64,000 bases of DNA, taken from assembly GCF_002746455.1 (NCBI RefSeq), contig NZ_NWUW01000017.1:1-64000 (forward strand). The letters are read 5' to 3'. This document shows, piece after piece, positions 37,158-44,198 of this stretch. Source of the stretch: Bacillus fungorum (GTDB lineage Bacteria; Bacillota; Bacilli; Bacillales; Bacillaceae_G). Position 1 is the first letter of the stretch; each line of letters begins with the position of its first letter. Under the pieces are notes generated by a model. It was not told the origin of the DNA. It saw only the letters and a list, made by a program, of their open reading frames with translations, and made no database searches. A program made the position numbers and the translations under genes.

Positions 37158-37440
37158 ATAAAGTGAAACTTTACTCAGTGGGGAACCACATCCCACGCTA
37201 ATCGCATGTACTTGATATGTAGAGGAGAATGTGACATGAAACAAAACAAACGAGCTATGCTTTTAATATTTACTACAGCGCTTGTAACTTCTGGTTTAGC
37301 AATTTTACCTTGGTTTATTATATAAAATTATTCCCCTAATAAAGTGAAGGCTTTTACTGGCAGCCCAATCCCTACCTAACTTCTTTGCTTTCGCTAAATT
37401 TTAAGGTAGGGGTCTCACTCCCCAAAAATAGCGGGATAAA
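37158..37440 (+). repeat. bcr1-like element carrying an internal small ORF
   Basis: ATAAA (37158-37162) is followed by the bcr1 left end GTGAAACTTTACTCAGTGGGG. The right part, from about 37345, shows the typical TTCTTTGCTTTCGCTAAATT and ends GCGGG-ATAAA (37436-37440). The two halves together resemble bcr1, but the body is 273 bp instead of 147. The extra roughly 126 bp contains a 29-codon ORF with its own ribosome binding site. Confidence 0.75.
37236..37325 (+). CDS. 29-aa membrane peptide encoded inside a bcr1-like element
   Basis: This ORF, MKQNKRAMLLIFTTALVTSG followed by LAILPWFII, starts 6 nt after GAGGAG. A basic head precedes one hydrophobic helix of about 20 residues, so the product should be a single-span membrane peptide or a toxin-like hydrophobic peptide. 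It lies in the middle of the bcr1-like element and downstream of the conserved palindrome promoter, about 85 nt after its TATACT. There is no recognised family. Translation is likely from the ribosome binding site but unproven. Confidence 0.6.
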   Translation: MKQNKRAMLLIFTTALVTSGLAILPWFII

Positions 37441-37441
37441 T

Positions 37442-37482
37442 AAAAAAAGCTGATTGCTTATTAATAAGCAATCAGCTTTTAT
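37442..37482. terminator. Bidirectional terminator after the bcr1-like element
   Basis: AAAAAAGCTGATTGCTTATT / AATAAGCAATCAGCTTTT, a long perfect stem. It can end both the plus-strand peptide transcript and the minus-strand 40-aa gene. Confidence 0.85.
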
Positions 37483-37485
37483 ATA

Positions 37486-37608
37486 TTATAAAATCCCCAA
37501 AATTTTATTTACGCAACTTATAATAATAATCATAGATACGGCAATGCACATAACAACCGTATTACGATCTTGCTTTTCTTTTTTTGAAATTTCTTCTTTT
37601 GGATTCAT
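37486..37608 (-). CDS. 40-aa single-span membrane peptide
   Basis: This small gene has AAGGAG about 9 nt before its ATG. The product has a charged head (MNPKEEISKKEKQDRNTV) and a hydrophobic C-terminal half (VMCIAVSMIIIISCVNKILG then IL), so it should sit in the membrane with one helix. No family is recognised. A terminator hairpin follows and another terminator-like hairpin lies in its leader. It is divergent from the two-component system at 37939, so it could be a small accessory or target of that system, which is only a positional inference. Confidence 0.6.
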   Translation of the reverse strand: MNPKEEISKKEKQDRNTVVMCIAVSMIIIISCVNKILGIL

Positions 37609-37625
37609 GTGTATGATCTCCTTTT

Positions 37626-37700
37626 AAAAAAAGTGTGAGATAGGAAATTTTTCTTATCCGATGCGAGGTGAATACGAAAACCCTCTCTATCTCACATACA
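37626..37700 (-). promoter_or_regulatory. Structured leader with terminator-like stem before the 40-aa gene
   Basis: On the minus strand TGTGAGATAG pairs perfectly with CTATCTCACA (10 bp) across 43 nt and is followed by seven T, directly before the ribosome binding site of the 40-aa gene. The loop can fold two small arms (GAGG/CCUC and GGA/UCC). The layout is that of an attenuator or riboswitch-like element. The family is not recognised. Confidence 0.5.
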
Positions 37701-37938
37701 CAATAGAATGGAATTGTCATTTTATAAATAAAATGACATGACGTTATGTCGCAACATAGGGTATTTTGTGTCGCTACGTTTTCTATTATAAAAAATAGTT
37801 GTGCAAAACTAGTGCATTTTTTATGTCAATTGCTTTGAGTGAAAAAATCACTCTTCCGCTCAATCACATAAAAAGAGTTTTTTATTATTTTCATGTAAAC
37901 TATACAAGTAGAATGAATAGTTTGGGGTGCACAAGATT

Positions 37939-38610
37939 ATGATGAAAATTTTATTAGTAGACGATGAAGAACGTATGTTACGATTATTAGATCTGTTCCT
38001 AAGCCCTCGCGGCTATTTTTGTATGAAAGCTACCTCTGGCCTTGAAGCGCTAAAGTTAATAGAACAAAAAGACTTCGATATTATTTTATTGGATGTTATG
38101 ATGCCAAATATGGATGGATGGGATACTTGCTATCAAATTCGTCAAATTTCCAACGTTCCAATCATTATGCTAACAGCTCGTAACCAAAACTACGATATGG
38201 TGAAAGGCCTGACTATGGGCGCAGATGACTATATTACAAAACCATTTGATGAGCATGTGTTAGTCGCAAGAATCGAGGCTATATTACGTCGTACAAAGAA
38301 AGATGGATTTGTTAGCTTCAATGGTATTGAGTGGGATAAAACGAAACATACAGTCACAGTTTATGACGAAAAAATCTCGCTAACTCCTATCGAATTTTCA
38401 TTACTTGGACTATTTTTACAAAATACAAACCGTGCTTACAGCCGTGATGATTTAATCGAGAAAATTTGGGGCTATGAAACAGACATCGAATATAGAACAA
38501 TCGATTCACATATTCGCAATATCCGTGATAAATTACGTAAAAAAGGATTTCCAGTTGAAAATTACTTAGAAACTGTCTATAAAGTCGGATATAAATGGAA
38601 AAGTGAATAA
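37939..38610 (+). CDS. OmpR-family response regulator
   Basis: This 223-residue regulator has a receiver domain (1-120) with the acidic pocket ILLVDDEER, phosphoacceptor Asp in IILLDVMMPNMDGW (about Asp 52) and the Lys of ITKPFDEH. A C-terminal winged helix (about 130-222) follows, with the YKVGYKW wing. GGGGTG precedes the first ATG. A GTG further upstream (37927) is part of that ribosome binding site. The cognate kinase gene follows after 64 bp. The signal and targets are unknown. Confidence 0.9.
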   Translation: MMKILLVDDEERMLRLLDLFLSPRGYFCMKATSGLEALKLIEQKDFDIILLDVMMPNMDGWDTCYQIRQISNVPIIMLTARNQNYDMVKGLTMGADDYITKPFDEHVLVARIEAILRRTKKDGFVSFNGIEWDKTKHTVTVYDEKISLTPIEFSLLGLFLQNTNRAYSRDDLIEKIWGYETDIEYRTIDSHIRNIRDKLRKKGFPVENYLETVYKVGYKWKSE

Positions 38611-38674
38611 TTACTTCGGTCAGTGGAAATATCATACCACTGACCCTTTATTATGAATAAGGCATGGTGAGAAA

Positions 38675-40129
38675 ATGAGTAAACTTTCACTTAAAATTGG
38701 GACATACTTTTTAATATTAGCTTTATGTATTGAAACAATTGCTTTCGTTTCTTTTTACAAAAGCATTTCAACAATGCGGATTGAGGAAGAAACACTTGCT
38801 CTTTTAGAAAAAGGTAATCGCTATAGTAAAAAAATTAAAAATCGCGAGAGACGGGATGAATATTATAAAGAAACGAAACACCCTGAACACAATAAAAATC
38901 CTAAACGCCCCGTGTACCCCGAGTTCGATATTGCGAATGCGGCTGCACACTTAGTTGAATCGGAATCAATTTCTAACTCCGATATAGCTATCATTATTAC
39001 TGACCTTAACGGCAAAATTATTTCCACCTCAGAACCCGTAACAAAAGAAATGCAAAAACAACTTACTTGTAAAACAGAACCTGTCCCAGAAAGCGGATTG
39101 ATCGTTGAAAGAAACTGGAAAAAATCAAAATTCATCACAACAGTAAGCCCACTTAACACAACAAAGTTTCAAGGAAAGTTATATATGTTATTAAAAACAT
39201 CTTTCTTAGAAAATATGTTATTTAAACTCATGAAGCAATTTCTTATCATTAGTATTTTGACAATTATTTTAACAACTATTTCTGTCTTTGTTTTTTCTCG
39301 TGTTATTACAGAACCGCTTATAAAAATGAAGAGGGCAACAGAAAAAATGTCAAAATTAAACAAGCCAATTCAATTAGGTATTAAACGGAATGATGAACTT
39401 GGAAGCTTAGCAAAAACGATTGAAGATTTATCCAGTGAGCTGACTTATATGAAAAAAGAACGTAATGAATTTCTCGCTAGTGTTGCCCATGAACTATTAA
39501 CTCCATTAACCTATATGAAAGGTTATGCGAAGGTTGCAAAGAGAGACTCTTTAACGAAAGAAGAGCGTGAAGAATACTTACAAATCATTGAGGATGAAAC
39601 AGATAGTGTAACCGATCTCGTTCAAGATTTATTTATGCTTGTACAATTGGAACAACACCAGTTTGTTATAAAAAAACAAAAAGTGATTCTTAGGCTATTT
39701 TTAGAGCGAATGGTTGAAAAAACAAAAACAACATTAACGAATAAACAAATGCAACTTCATGTATATTGCAAAGATGATTTAGAAGTTTGCATAGACGAAA
39801 GACGTATGGAACAAGTTATGTTAAATTTATTACACAATGCTTATCAGCATTCTCCAGAAAACACAACTATTACGATACGCGTACTCACAGAAGCAGACTC
39901 TTTCACAATAAGTGTAGAAGATGAAGGAGAAGGTATTCCTAAAGAAGATATCCTGCATATTTTTGATCGTTTTTATCGTGTTGATAAATCCAGAACGAGA
40001 GCTACTGGAGGAAAAGGTATCGGACTAGCTGTTGCAAAAGAAATTGTAGAATTGCATAACGGTTCTATTCTAGTAACAAGCCAATTAGGAGTAGGAACAA
40101 ACTTTATAATCGAGCTACCTTTTGAATAA
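38675..40129 (+). CDS. Sensor histidine kinase, partner of the regulator at 37939
   Basis: This 484-residue membrane kinase has helix 1 near residues 10-27, an extracellular sensor of about 150 residues with a basic, proline-rich stretch, and helix 2 near 188-208. HAMP (about 210-262), HisKA with the phosphoacceptor His in ASVAHELLTPLTYM, and HATPase_c with GEGIPKEDILHIFDRFYRVDKSRTR and GGKGIGLAVAKEI follow. It is a HAMP-type kinase, so it is not a Bce-type intramembrane sensor. It is co-directional with the response regulator and followed by a terminator. Confidence 0.9.
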   Translation: MSKLSLKIGTYFLILALCIETIAFVSFYKSISTMRIEEETLALLEKGNRYSKKIKNRERRDEYYKETKHPEHNKNPKRPVYPEFDIANAAAHLVESESISNSDIAIIITDLNGKIISTSEPVTKEMQKQLTCKTEPVPESGLIVERNWKKSKFITTVSPLNTTKFQGKLYMLLKTSFLENMLFKLMKQFLIISILTIILTTISVFVFSRVITEPLIKMKRATEKMSKLNKPIQLGIKRNDELGSLAKTIEDLSSELTYMKKERNEFLASVAHELLTPLTYMKGYAKVAKRDSLTKEEREEYLQIIEDETDSVTDLVQDLFMLVQLEQHQFVIKKQKVILRLFLERMVEKTKTTLTNKQMQLHVYCKDDLEVCIDERRMEQVMLNLLHNAYQHSPENTTITIRVLTEADSFTISVEDEGEGIPKEDILHIFDRFYRVDKSRTRATGGKGIGLAVAKEIVELHNGSILVTSQLGVGTNFIIELPFE

Positions 40130-40139
40130 TATGCGTGTG

Positions 40140-40178
40140 AAAACACCAGTAGTAGTAAACACTACTGGTGTTATTTTG
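40140..40178 (+). terminator. Terminator of the two-component operon
   Basis: AACACCAGTAGT agtaaac ACTACTGGTGTT stem followed by ATTTTGTT. Confidence 0.85.
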
Positions 40179-40275
40179 TTCATAAAATCAGCTCATATAA
40201 GCTAAGCTTTTGAAATTATTCTTATTTCAATATAAAATAAAGGTACATTTGTCAAAGATTTGGAGGGTGATATAA

Positions 40276-40788
40276 TTGGATATCCATGTATTAACAAAAG
40301 ACGAAGCGGAAATTTACTTAGAACTTCGTGTAGAAGGATTAAAGCAAAACCCTGAAGCTTTCAGCTCTTCTTATGAAGATATTATTAATAAAGAGTGTGC
40401 GATTGAATATAAAGCACAAAAATTAGCACAAGATGAAAACTATACGTTAGGTGCATTTAAAGATGGAAAATTAATCGGGGTTGCAACACTGGAAACGAAA
40501 CCATATGTAAAACAAGAACATAAAGCTAAAATTGGTTCTGTATATGTGTCTCCAAAAGCACGCGGGCTTGGAGCAGGAAAAGCACTTATTAAAGAATGTC
40601 TTGAACTTGCTAAATCTTTAGAAGTAGAACAAGTTATGCTTGATGTTGTTGTTGGCAACGATGGAGCAAAAAAACTTTATGAATCATTAGGGTTTAAAAC
40701 ATTCGGTGTGCAAGAACGTTCATTAAAATATAACGGACAATATTGGGACGAAGAGCATATGGTCTTATTCTTAGATGAAAATAAATAA
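40276..40788 (+). CDS. GNAT family N-acetyltransferase, copy 2 (TTG start)
   Basis: This is the 170-residue paralogue of the protein at 36525. Long runs such as EHKAKIGSV, VSPKARGLGAG, LDVVVGND, KKLYESLGF and NGQYWDEEHMVLFL are shared. The start codon is TTG. It aligns with the ATG of copy 1 (MEIRLLT against MDIHVLT) and lies 9 nt after GGAGG, so the TTG is well supported. The acetyl-CoA motif is intact. The substrate is unknown. Confidence 0.87.
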   Translation: MDIHVLTKDEAEIYLELRVEGLKQNPEAFSSSYEDIINKECAIEYKAQKLAQDENYTLGAFKDGKLIGVATLETKPYVKQEHKAKIGSVYVSPKARGLGAGKALIKECLELAKSLEVEQVMLDVVVGNDGAKKLYESLGFKTFGVQERSLKYNGQYWDEEHMVLFLDENK

Positions 40789-40792
40789 ATAA

Positions 40793-40828
40793 TAAAAAAC
40801 ATCCTCTCGTATATGAGGATGTTTTTTA
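40793..40828. terminator. Bidirectional terminator between GNAT copy 2 and the MocR gene
   Basis: AAAAAACATCCTC tcgtat ATGAGGATGTTTTTT type stem, A-run and T-run on either side. Confidence 0.87.
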
Positions 40829-42226
40829 CTTTTTTCTAAACCACGCTGTATTTAATAGTTGAATCGCTTTCACAATTTCTTCTTCTGATAAAATCGCAAA
40901 CCCCAGTAAAACTACATTTTCAGGTGCAGTACCATCTTTATAGTACGTAGAAACAGGATATATTTTAATACTATATTTCGCAGCTTCTTTAATGAGTTCT
41001 TCTTCCCTCATTCCATTATGCACTTTTAATAAAATGTGTAATCCCGAATCCTCTCCTATCACTTCAACACGGTGAGAGAAATACTTTTCTATTTCAAAAA
41101 CAAGTCGATCCCTCTTTTTCCGGTAGACAACACGCATTTTATGAATATGTTTTTCCCAATAGCCTTCATTTAAAAACCTTCTTATCACTTCTTGATCCAT
41201 TCTTGAAACACTTTGTGTATAAAACAAATATTCCTTTTGATACTTTTTAATTAAATTTTTCGGTAATACTATATAGCTCATCCGTAATGAGGGCAACAAA
41301 GCTTTTGATAGCGTCCCCATATAAATAACTTTCCCATCTGTATCTAACCCTTGTAGTGCCGGAATTGGCTTTCCTGAATAGCGAAATTCACTATCGTAAT
41401 CATCTTCAATAATATACCTCTCTTCTTCTTTCTTCGCCCATTGTAAAAGCTGTGTCCTTCTCGTAATAGGCATAATCATTCCATATGGGAATTGATGAGA
41501 GGGGGTTACAAATACAACATTCGCATCGCTATTTTCTAAATCTTCCATACAAATTCCATCCCTATCTAAAGACAATATTTGAACCTTTTTTTCTCCCTGT
41601 TCAAAAACGACCATTTTCCTATGATAACCTGGGTTTTCAACAGCATAATTGCTTCCCTTCAACAATTGAAAAAGTAACTTTATTAATATTTGTGTTCCCG
41701 CTCCTAATACAATTTGACTAGCTGAACAACGCACACCTCTAGATTCATACAAATAGTTCGCAATTTCCTCTCTTAAGCTCAATTCCCCTTGAGGGTGTCC
41801 AAGAAAAAGCAACTCATTATTATGTGGCTGCCATACATCATTTATGAGCTTGCGGTACATAGTGAACGGAAAAGTATTCGTATCAACCCCTGTTTGGGTG
41901 AAATCAAATTTATAGTTCTCCTTCCGAAATGGTACTTCTTCTACTTCCGCTTCGCTTCCTTCTACATAAATCATTTGTTCAATTTTACATACAAAATAAC
42001 CTTTTCTCGATGCCGACTCAATGTAACCTTCTGCAAGTAATTGCTCGTAAGCCGCTTCTACTGTATTCTTACTCACTTGTAAATAGATCGCCAGCTTTCT
42101 TTTTGCAGGTAATTTTGTAAAAGCCGGAATCGTTCCATCTTTAATCTCTTTTTTTATATACTCATATAATTGCACATACAACGCTATTTTACTTTTCGTA
42201 TTTAAATTAGGCGTTAATTCTAACAT
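40826..42226 (-). CDS. MocR-type regulator (GntR HTH fused to aminotransferase-like domain)
   Basis: A 466-residue fusion with an N-terminal GntR winged helix (about 12-75, LPAKRKLAIYLQVSKNTVEAAYEQL) and a fold-type I PLP aminotransferase-like domain. The PLP lysine is expected in MGTLSKALLPSLRMSY, and VFVTPSHQFPYGMIMP and EDDYDSEFRY are conserved MocR motifs. Members such as PdxR and GabR sense PLP or its adducts. It is divergent from an EamA transporter across about 115 bp, the common regulator-target pairing of this family. AAGGGG lies 9 nt before the ATG. Confidence 0.88.
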   Translation of the reverse strand: MLELTPNLNTKSKIALYVQLYEYIKKEIKDGTIPAFTKLPAKRKLAIYLQVSKNTVEAAYEQLLAEGYIESASRKGYFVCKIEQMIYVEGSEAEVEEVPFRKENYKFDFTQTGVDTNTFPFTMYRKLINDVWQPHNNELLFLGHPQGELSLREEIANYLYESRGVRCSASQIVLGAGTQILIKLLFQLLKGSNYAVENPGYHRKMVVFEQGEKKVQILSLDRDGICMEDLENSDANVVFVTPSHQFPYGMIMPITRRTQLLQWAKKEEERYIIEDDYDSEFRYSGKPIPALQGLDTDGKVIYMGTLSKALLPSLRMSYIVLPKNLIKKYQKEYLFYTQSVSRMDQEVIRRFLNEGYWEKHIHKMRVVYRKKRDRLVFEIEKYFSHRVEVIGEDSGLHILLKVHNGMREEELIKEAAKYSIKIYPVSTYYKDGTAPENVVLLGFAILSEEEIVKAIQLLNTAWFRKK

Positions 42227-42340
42227 AACATCTGACCCCTTAATAAAACTGTAATCTGATACTTTTTACAGTACCAGAAGTTATATATAATTCCTTTTAT
42301 CATGTCACACATAAAAAATCAAATACTCGAGAGGAGATGC

Positions 42341-43273
42341 ATGATCATGAACAACAGTAGACGTATTGGACTCATTATGATTATTACGGGAGCTACCTTA
42401 TGGGGATTATCTGGCCCGATGATTCAGTGGCTATTTCAACATACTAACGTATCATCAATTGACTTTTTAACAATTCGCTTGTTGCTTGCGGGAATATTTA
42501 TTTTATCTTTCTTACTTATAAAGAAACAAAACATATTTCAAATTTGGAAACATCCTAGATATTCTATACAACTTATTATTTTCTCTATTCTCGGCATGCT
42601 CGGTGCGCAATACGCCTTTATCGAAACGGTCCATATTAGTAACGCAGTCACAGCGACATTATTTCAATTTCTAGGTCCTGTTCTTATTACCATTTATGTT
42701 GCATTTGAACAACGAAAATCCCCTGCTTCTCTGCAATTACTCGCAATTATTACTGCACTAACAGGGACCTACTTTATTATTACAAACGGTTCAATTGAAA
42801 ATATTGTTTTATCGAAAGAAGCCATTATTTTTGGCCTATTAACAGCAATTGGATTTGCATTTTACACTCTTCATCCAGCTTCTCTTATTAAAGAATGCGG
42901 AACAACTGTAGTAATTGGCTGGGGGATGTTAATCGGCGGCATTGCCCTGCTTATTTGTAATCGCTCGTTTGGATGGAATCAGCTTTCACAAACTTTTACA
43001 CCAAAAACTTTTTCTATGCTTATTCTTATCATCATAAGTGGCACTCTTTCTTTCCTCCTTTATATCGGTAGTCTGAAATATTTAGCAGCAACAGAAACAA
43101 GCATTTTATCTAGCATTGAACCGCTTGTAGCTGCCATTGTTTCAATCGTTTGGCTGAATGAATCCTTTGGAGCCTATCAATTATTAGGCGGCGTATGTAT
43201 CGTTCTTTCTGTTATTTTCTTAACAATGCCTCAAAAAGAGAGAAAACCAACCTTTTCAACTGAACAAATATAA
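42341..43273 (+). CDS. EamA/DMT-family transporter
   Basis: This 310-residue membrane protein has ten hydrophobic helices arranged as two EamA repeats (about 10-140 and 155-300). The first repeat starts GATLWGLSGPMIQWLF and the second ends with the family pattern AATETSILSSIEPLVAAIVSIVWLNE. Such proteins export amino acids or metabolites. The MocR gene opposite suggests control by PLP or an amino acid derivative. I use the ATG at 42341, 4 nt after GAGGAG. ATG at 42347 is also possible. Confidence 0.85.
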   Translation: MIMNNSRRIGLIMIITGATLWGLSGPMIQWLFQHTNVSSIDFLTIRLLLAGIFILSFLLIKKQNIFQIWKHPRYSIQLIIFSILGMLGAQYAFIETVHISNAVTATLFQFLGPVLITIYVAFEQRKSPASLQLLAIITALTGTYFIITNGSIENIVLSKEAIIFGLLTAIGFAFYTLHPASLIKECGTTVVIGWGMLIGGIALLICNRSFGWNQLSQTFTPKTFSMLILIIISGTLSFLLYIGSLKYLAATETSILSSIEPLVAAIVSIVWLNESFGAYQLLGGVCIVLSVIFLTMPQKERKPTFSTEQI

Positions 43274-43277
43274 AAAA

Positions 43278-43323
43278 TGTCAAAAGAGGTCGTACAAAAC
43301 TTACGACCTCTTTTGACGTTTTA
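43278..43323 (+). terminator. Terminator of the EamA gene
   Basis: GTCAAAAGAGGTCGT acaaaactt ACGACCTCTTTTGAC, a 15-bp stem, followed by GTTTT. Confidence 0.88.
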
Positions 43324-43388
43324 AAGGAATTGTCCCGCTTTCTAGCAAATACAATTACACTAACAATAAAAATTAGGAGTGTGGCACC

Positions 43389-43913
43389 ATGAAAAAAATC
43401 GGAACTATGCTACTTTTCTCCTTTCTCATCACTGGATGCTCGCAATTGCAACCTGATTCCGAAGTACCTAAAAAAGAAGCCATCTCAACGTCATCCACTC
43501 AAGTTAACGTACCTTCCTTCTTTCATCTTAGCGTTTTAAAAGATGTAAATTGGGAAGAAACACCCTCCTTCATACAAGGAAAAATACCTTTAAAAGGAAT
43601 CGAAGAAAAAATCGCAATGGCTGATAGCCCTATTATCGCAAATGAAAAAAATGAAATAATGTGGTACTTTCTAGATCCTGAAATGCCAACTGGAAAATTG
43701 TCTATTATTGCGCTAAAGCAAGGATCTGTAACTCCAACACCAGTACTCTTTCAACAAGAAACTTCCAAACAAACTTGGACCACTTCAAATACAATTGATT
43801 CTACTACAAACGAACTTCCACTCCCTATGTCGCTACCTTCCTCTGGATTATGGGTATTAAATATATATGTGAATGAAAAATATTATGATCAGTTTGTAAT
43901 TACCGCTGAGTAA
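43389..43913 (+). CDS. Putative lipoprotein of unknown function
   Basis: A 174-residue protein with a signal peptide and lipobox (LITGC, lipidated Cys near 17). The rest looks like a single beta-sandwich domain: SPIIANEKNEIMWYFLDP, GKLSIIALKQGS, then SSGLWVLNIYVNEKYYDQFVITAE at the end. The pattern resembles Bacillus proteins of the DUF4871 type, but I am not certain. It sits immediately before the first 27-aa peptide gene. GAGTG precedes the ATG. Confidence 0.7.
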   Translation: MKKIGTMLLFSFLITGCSQLQPDSEVPKKEAISTSSTQVNVPSFFHLSVLKDVNWEETPSFIQGKIPLKGIEEKIAMADSPIIANEKNEIMWYFLDPEMPTGKLSIIALKQGSVTPTPVLFQQETSKQTWTTSNTIDSTTNELPLPMSLPSSGLWVLNIYVNEKYYDQFVITAE

Positions 43914-43936
43914 AGTGAGAAAACGAAAACATTTTC

Positions 43937-44000
43937 TTACAACAATGTAATTTCTACGTCATGCACTTCGATAGTTGAAGTATCTCTCTTCTCTTATACT
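43937..44000 (+). promoter_or_regulatory. Palindrome-58-TATACT promoter, copy 2 (27-aa peptide A)
   Basis: TTACAACAATGTAA at 43937-43950, CGTCA 7 nt after it, TTCGATAGTTG around the -35 region, and TATACT at 43995-44000. Start-to-start spacing is 58 bp. The site closely resembles the one at 56281. Confidence 0.65.
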
Positions 44001-44026
44001 TAAAGTAAGAAATGACACGAGGAGAG

Positions 44027-44110
44027 ATGAAAAAGATGATAGAAGTGATCGTAGCAGTAACTGAGGTTTTAGTAAATGGTAAACAGGTTGCAATAGAATT
44101 AAATAAATAA
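44027..44110 (+). CDS. 27-aa conserved small peptide A
   Basis: This ORF encodes MKKMIEVIVAVTEVLVNGKQ then VAIELNK. It is a clear paralogue of the 27-aa peptide at 56385 (MKKVMEVVVAVAEVFVNGKQ then VAMELNK), with most changes conservative. There is no signal sequence. The alternating V/I/A pattern suggests an amphipathic beta strand or short helix. AGGAG is only 2 nt from the first ATG, which would be poor, or 11 nt from the second ATG (44036). In the paralogue the spacing to the first ATG is 9 nt. It has its own promoter and terminator, so it is transcribed as a very short mRNA. The function is unknown. Confidence 0.7.
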   Translation: MKKMIEVIVAVTEVLVNGKQVAIELNK

Positions 44111-44149
44111 TGAAGAAACATAAATAATTCTACATTTCTTCATTTTTTT
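44109..44149 (+). terminator. Terminator of 27-aa peptide A
   Basis: AATGAAGAAA cataaataattctaca TTTCTTCATT, a perfect 10-bp stem, then TTTTT. Confidence 0.8.
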
Positions 44150-44162
44150 GATTTCTTATCTC

Positions 44163-44195
44163 AAAAAAGCAGTGCCTTTTAGGCACTGCTTTTAG
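44163..44195 (-). terminator. Terminator of the malic enzyme gene
   Basis: AAAAGCAGTGCC ttttA GGCACTGCTTTT stem with A-run/T-run, for the minus strand. Confidence 0.87.
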
Positions 44196-44198
44196 CTA

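Noticed and set aside
37939..40129. Two-component system as the BceRS pair acting on the nearby TTACA-N4-TGTAA sites
   Set aside because: The kinase is 484 residues with a large extracellular domain and HAMP, unlike the small intramembrane-sensing BceS, and no Bce-type ABC transporter adjoins. Proximity alone is not evidence.
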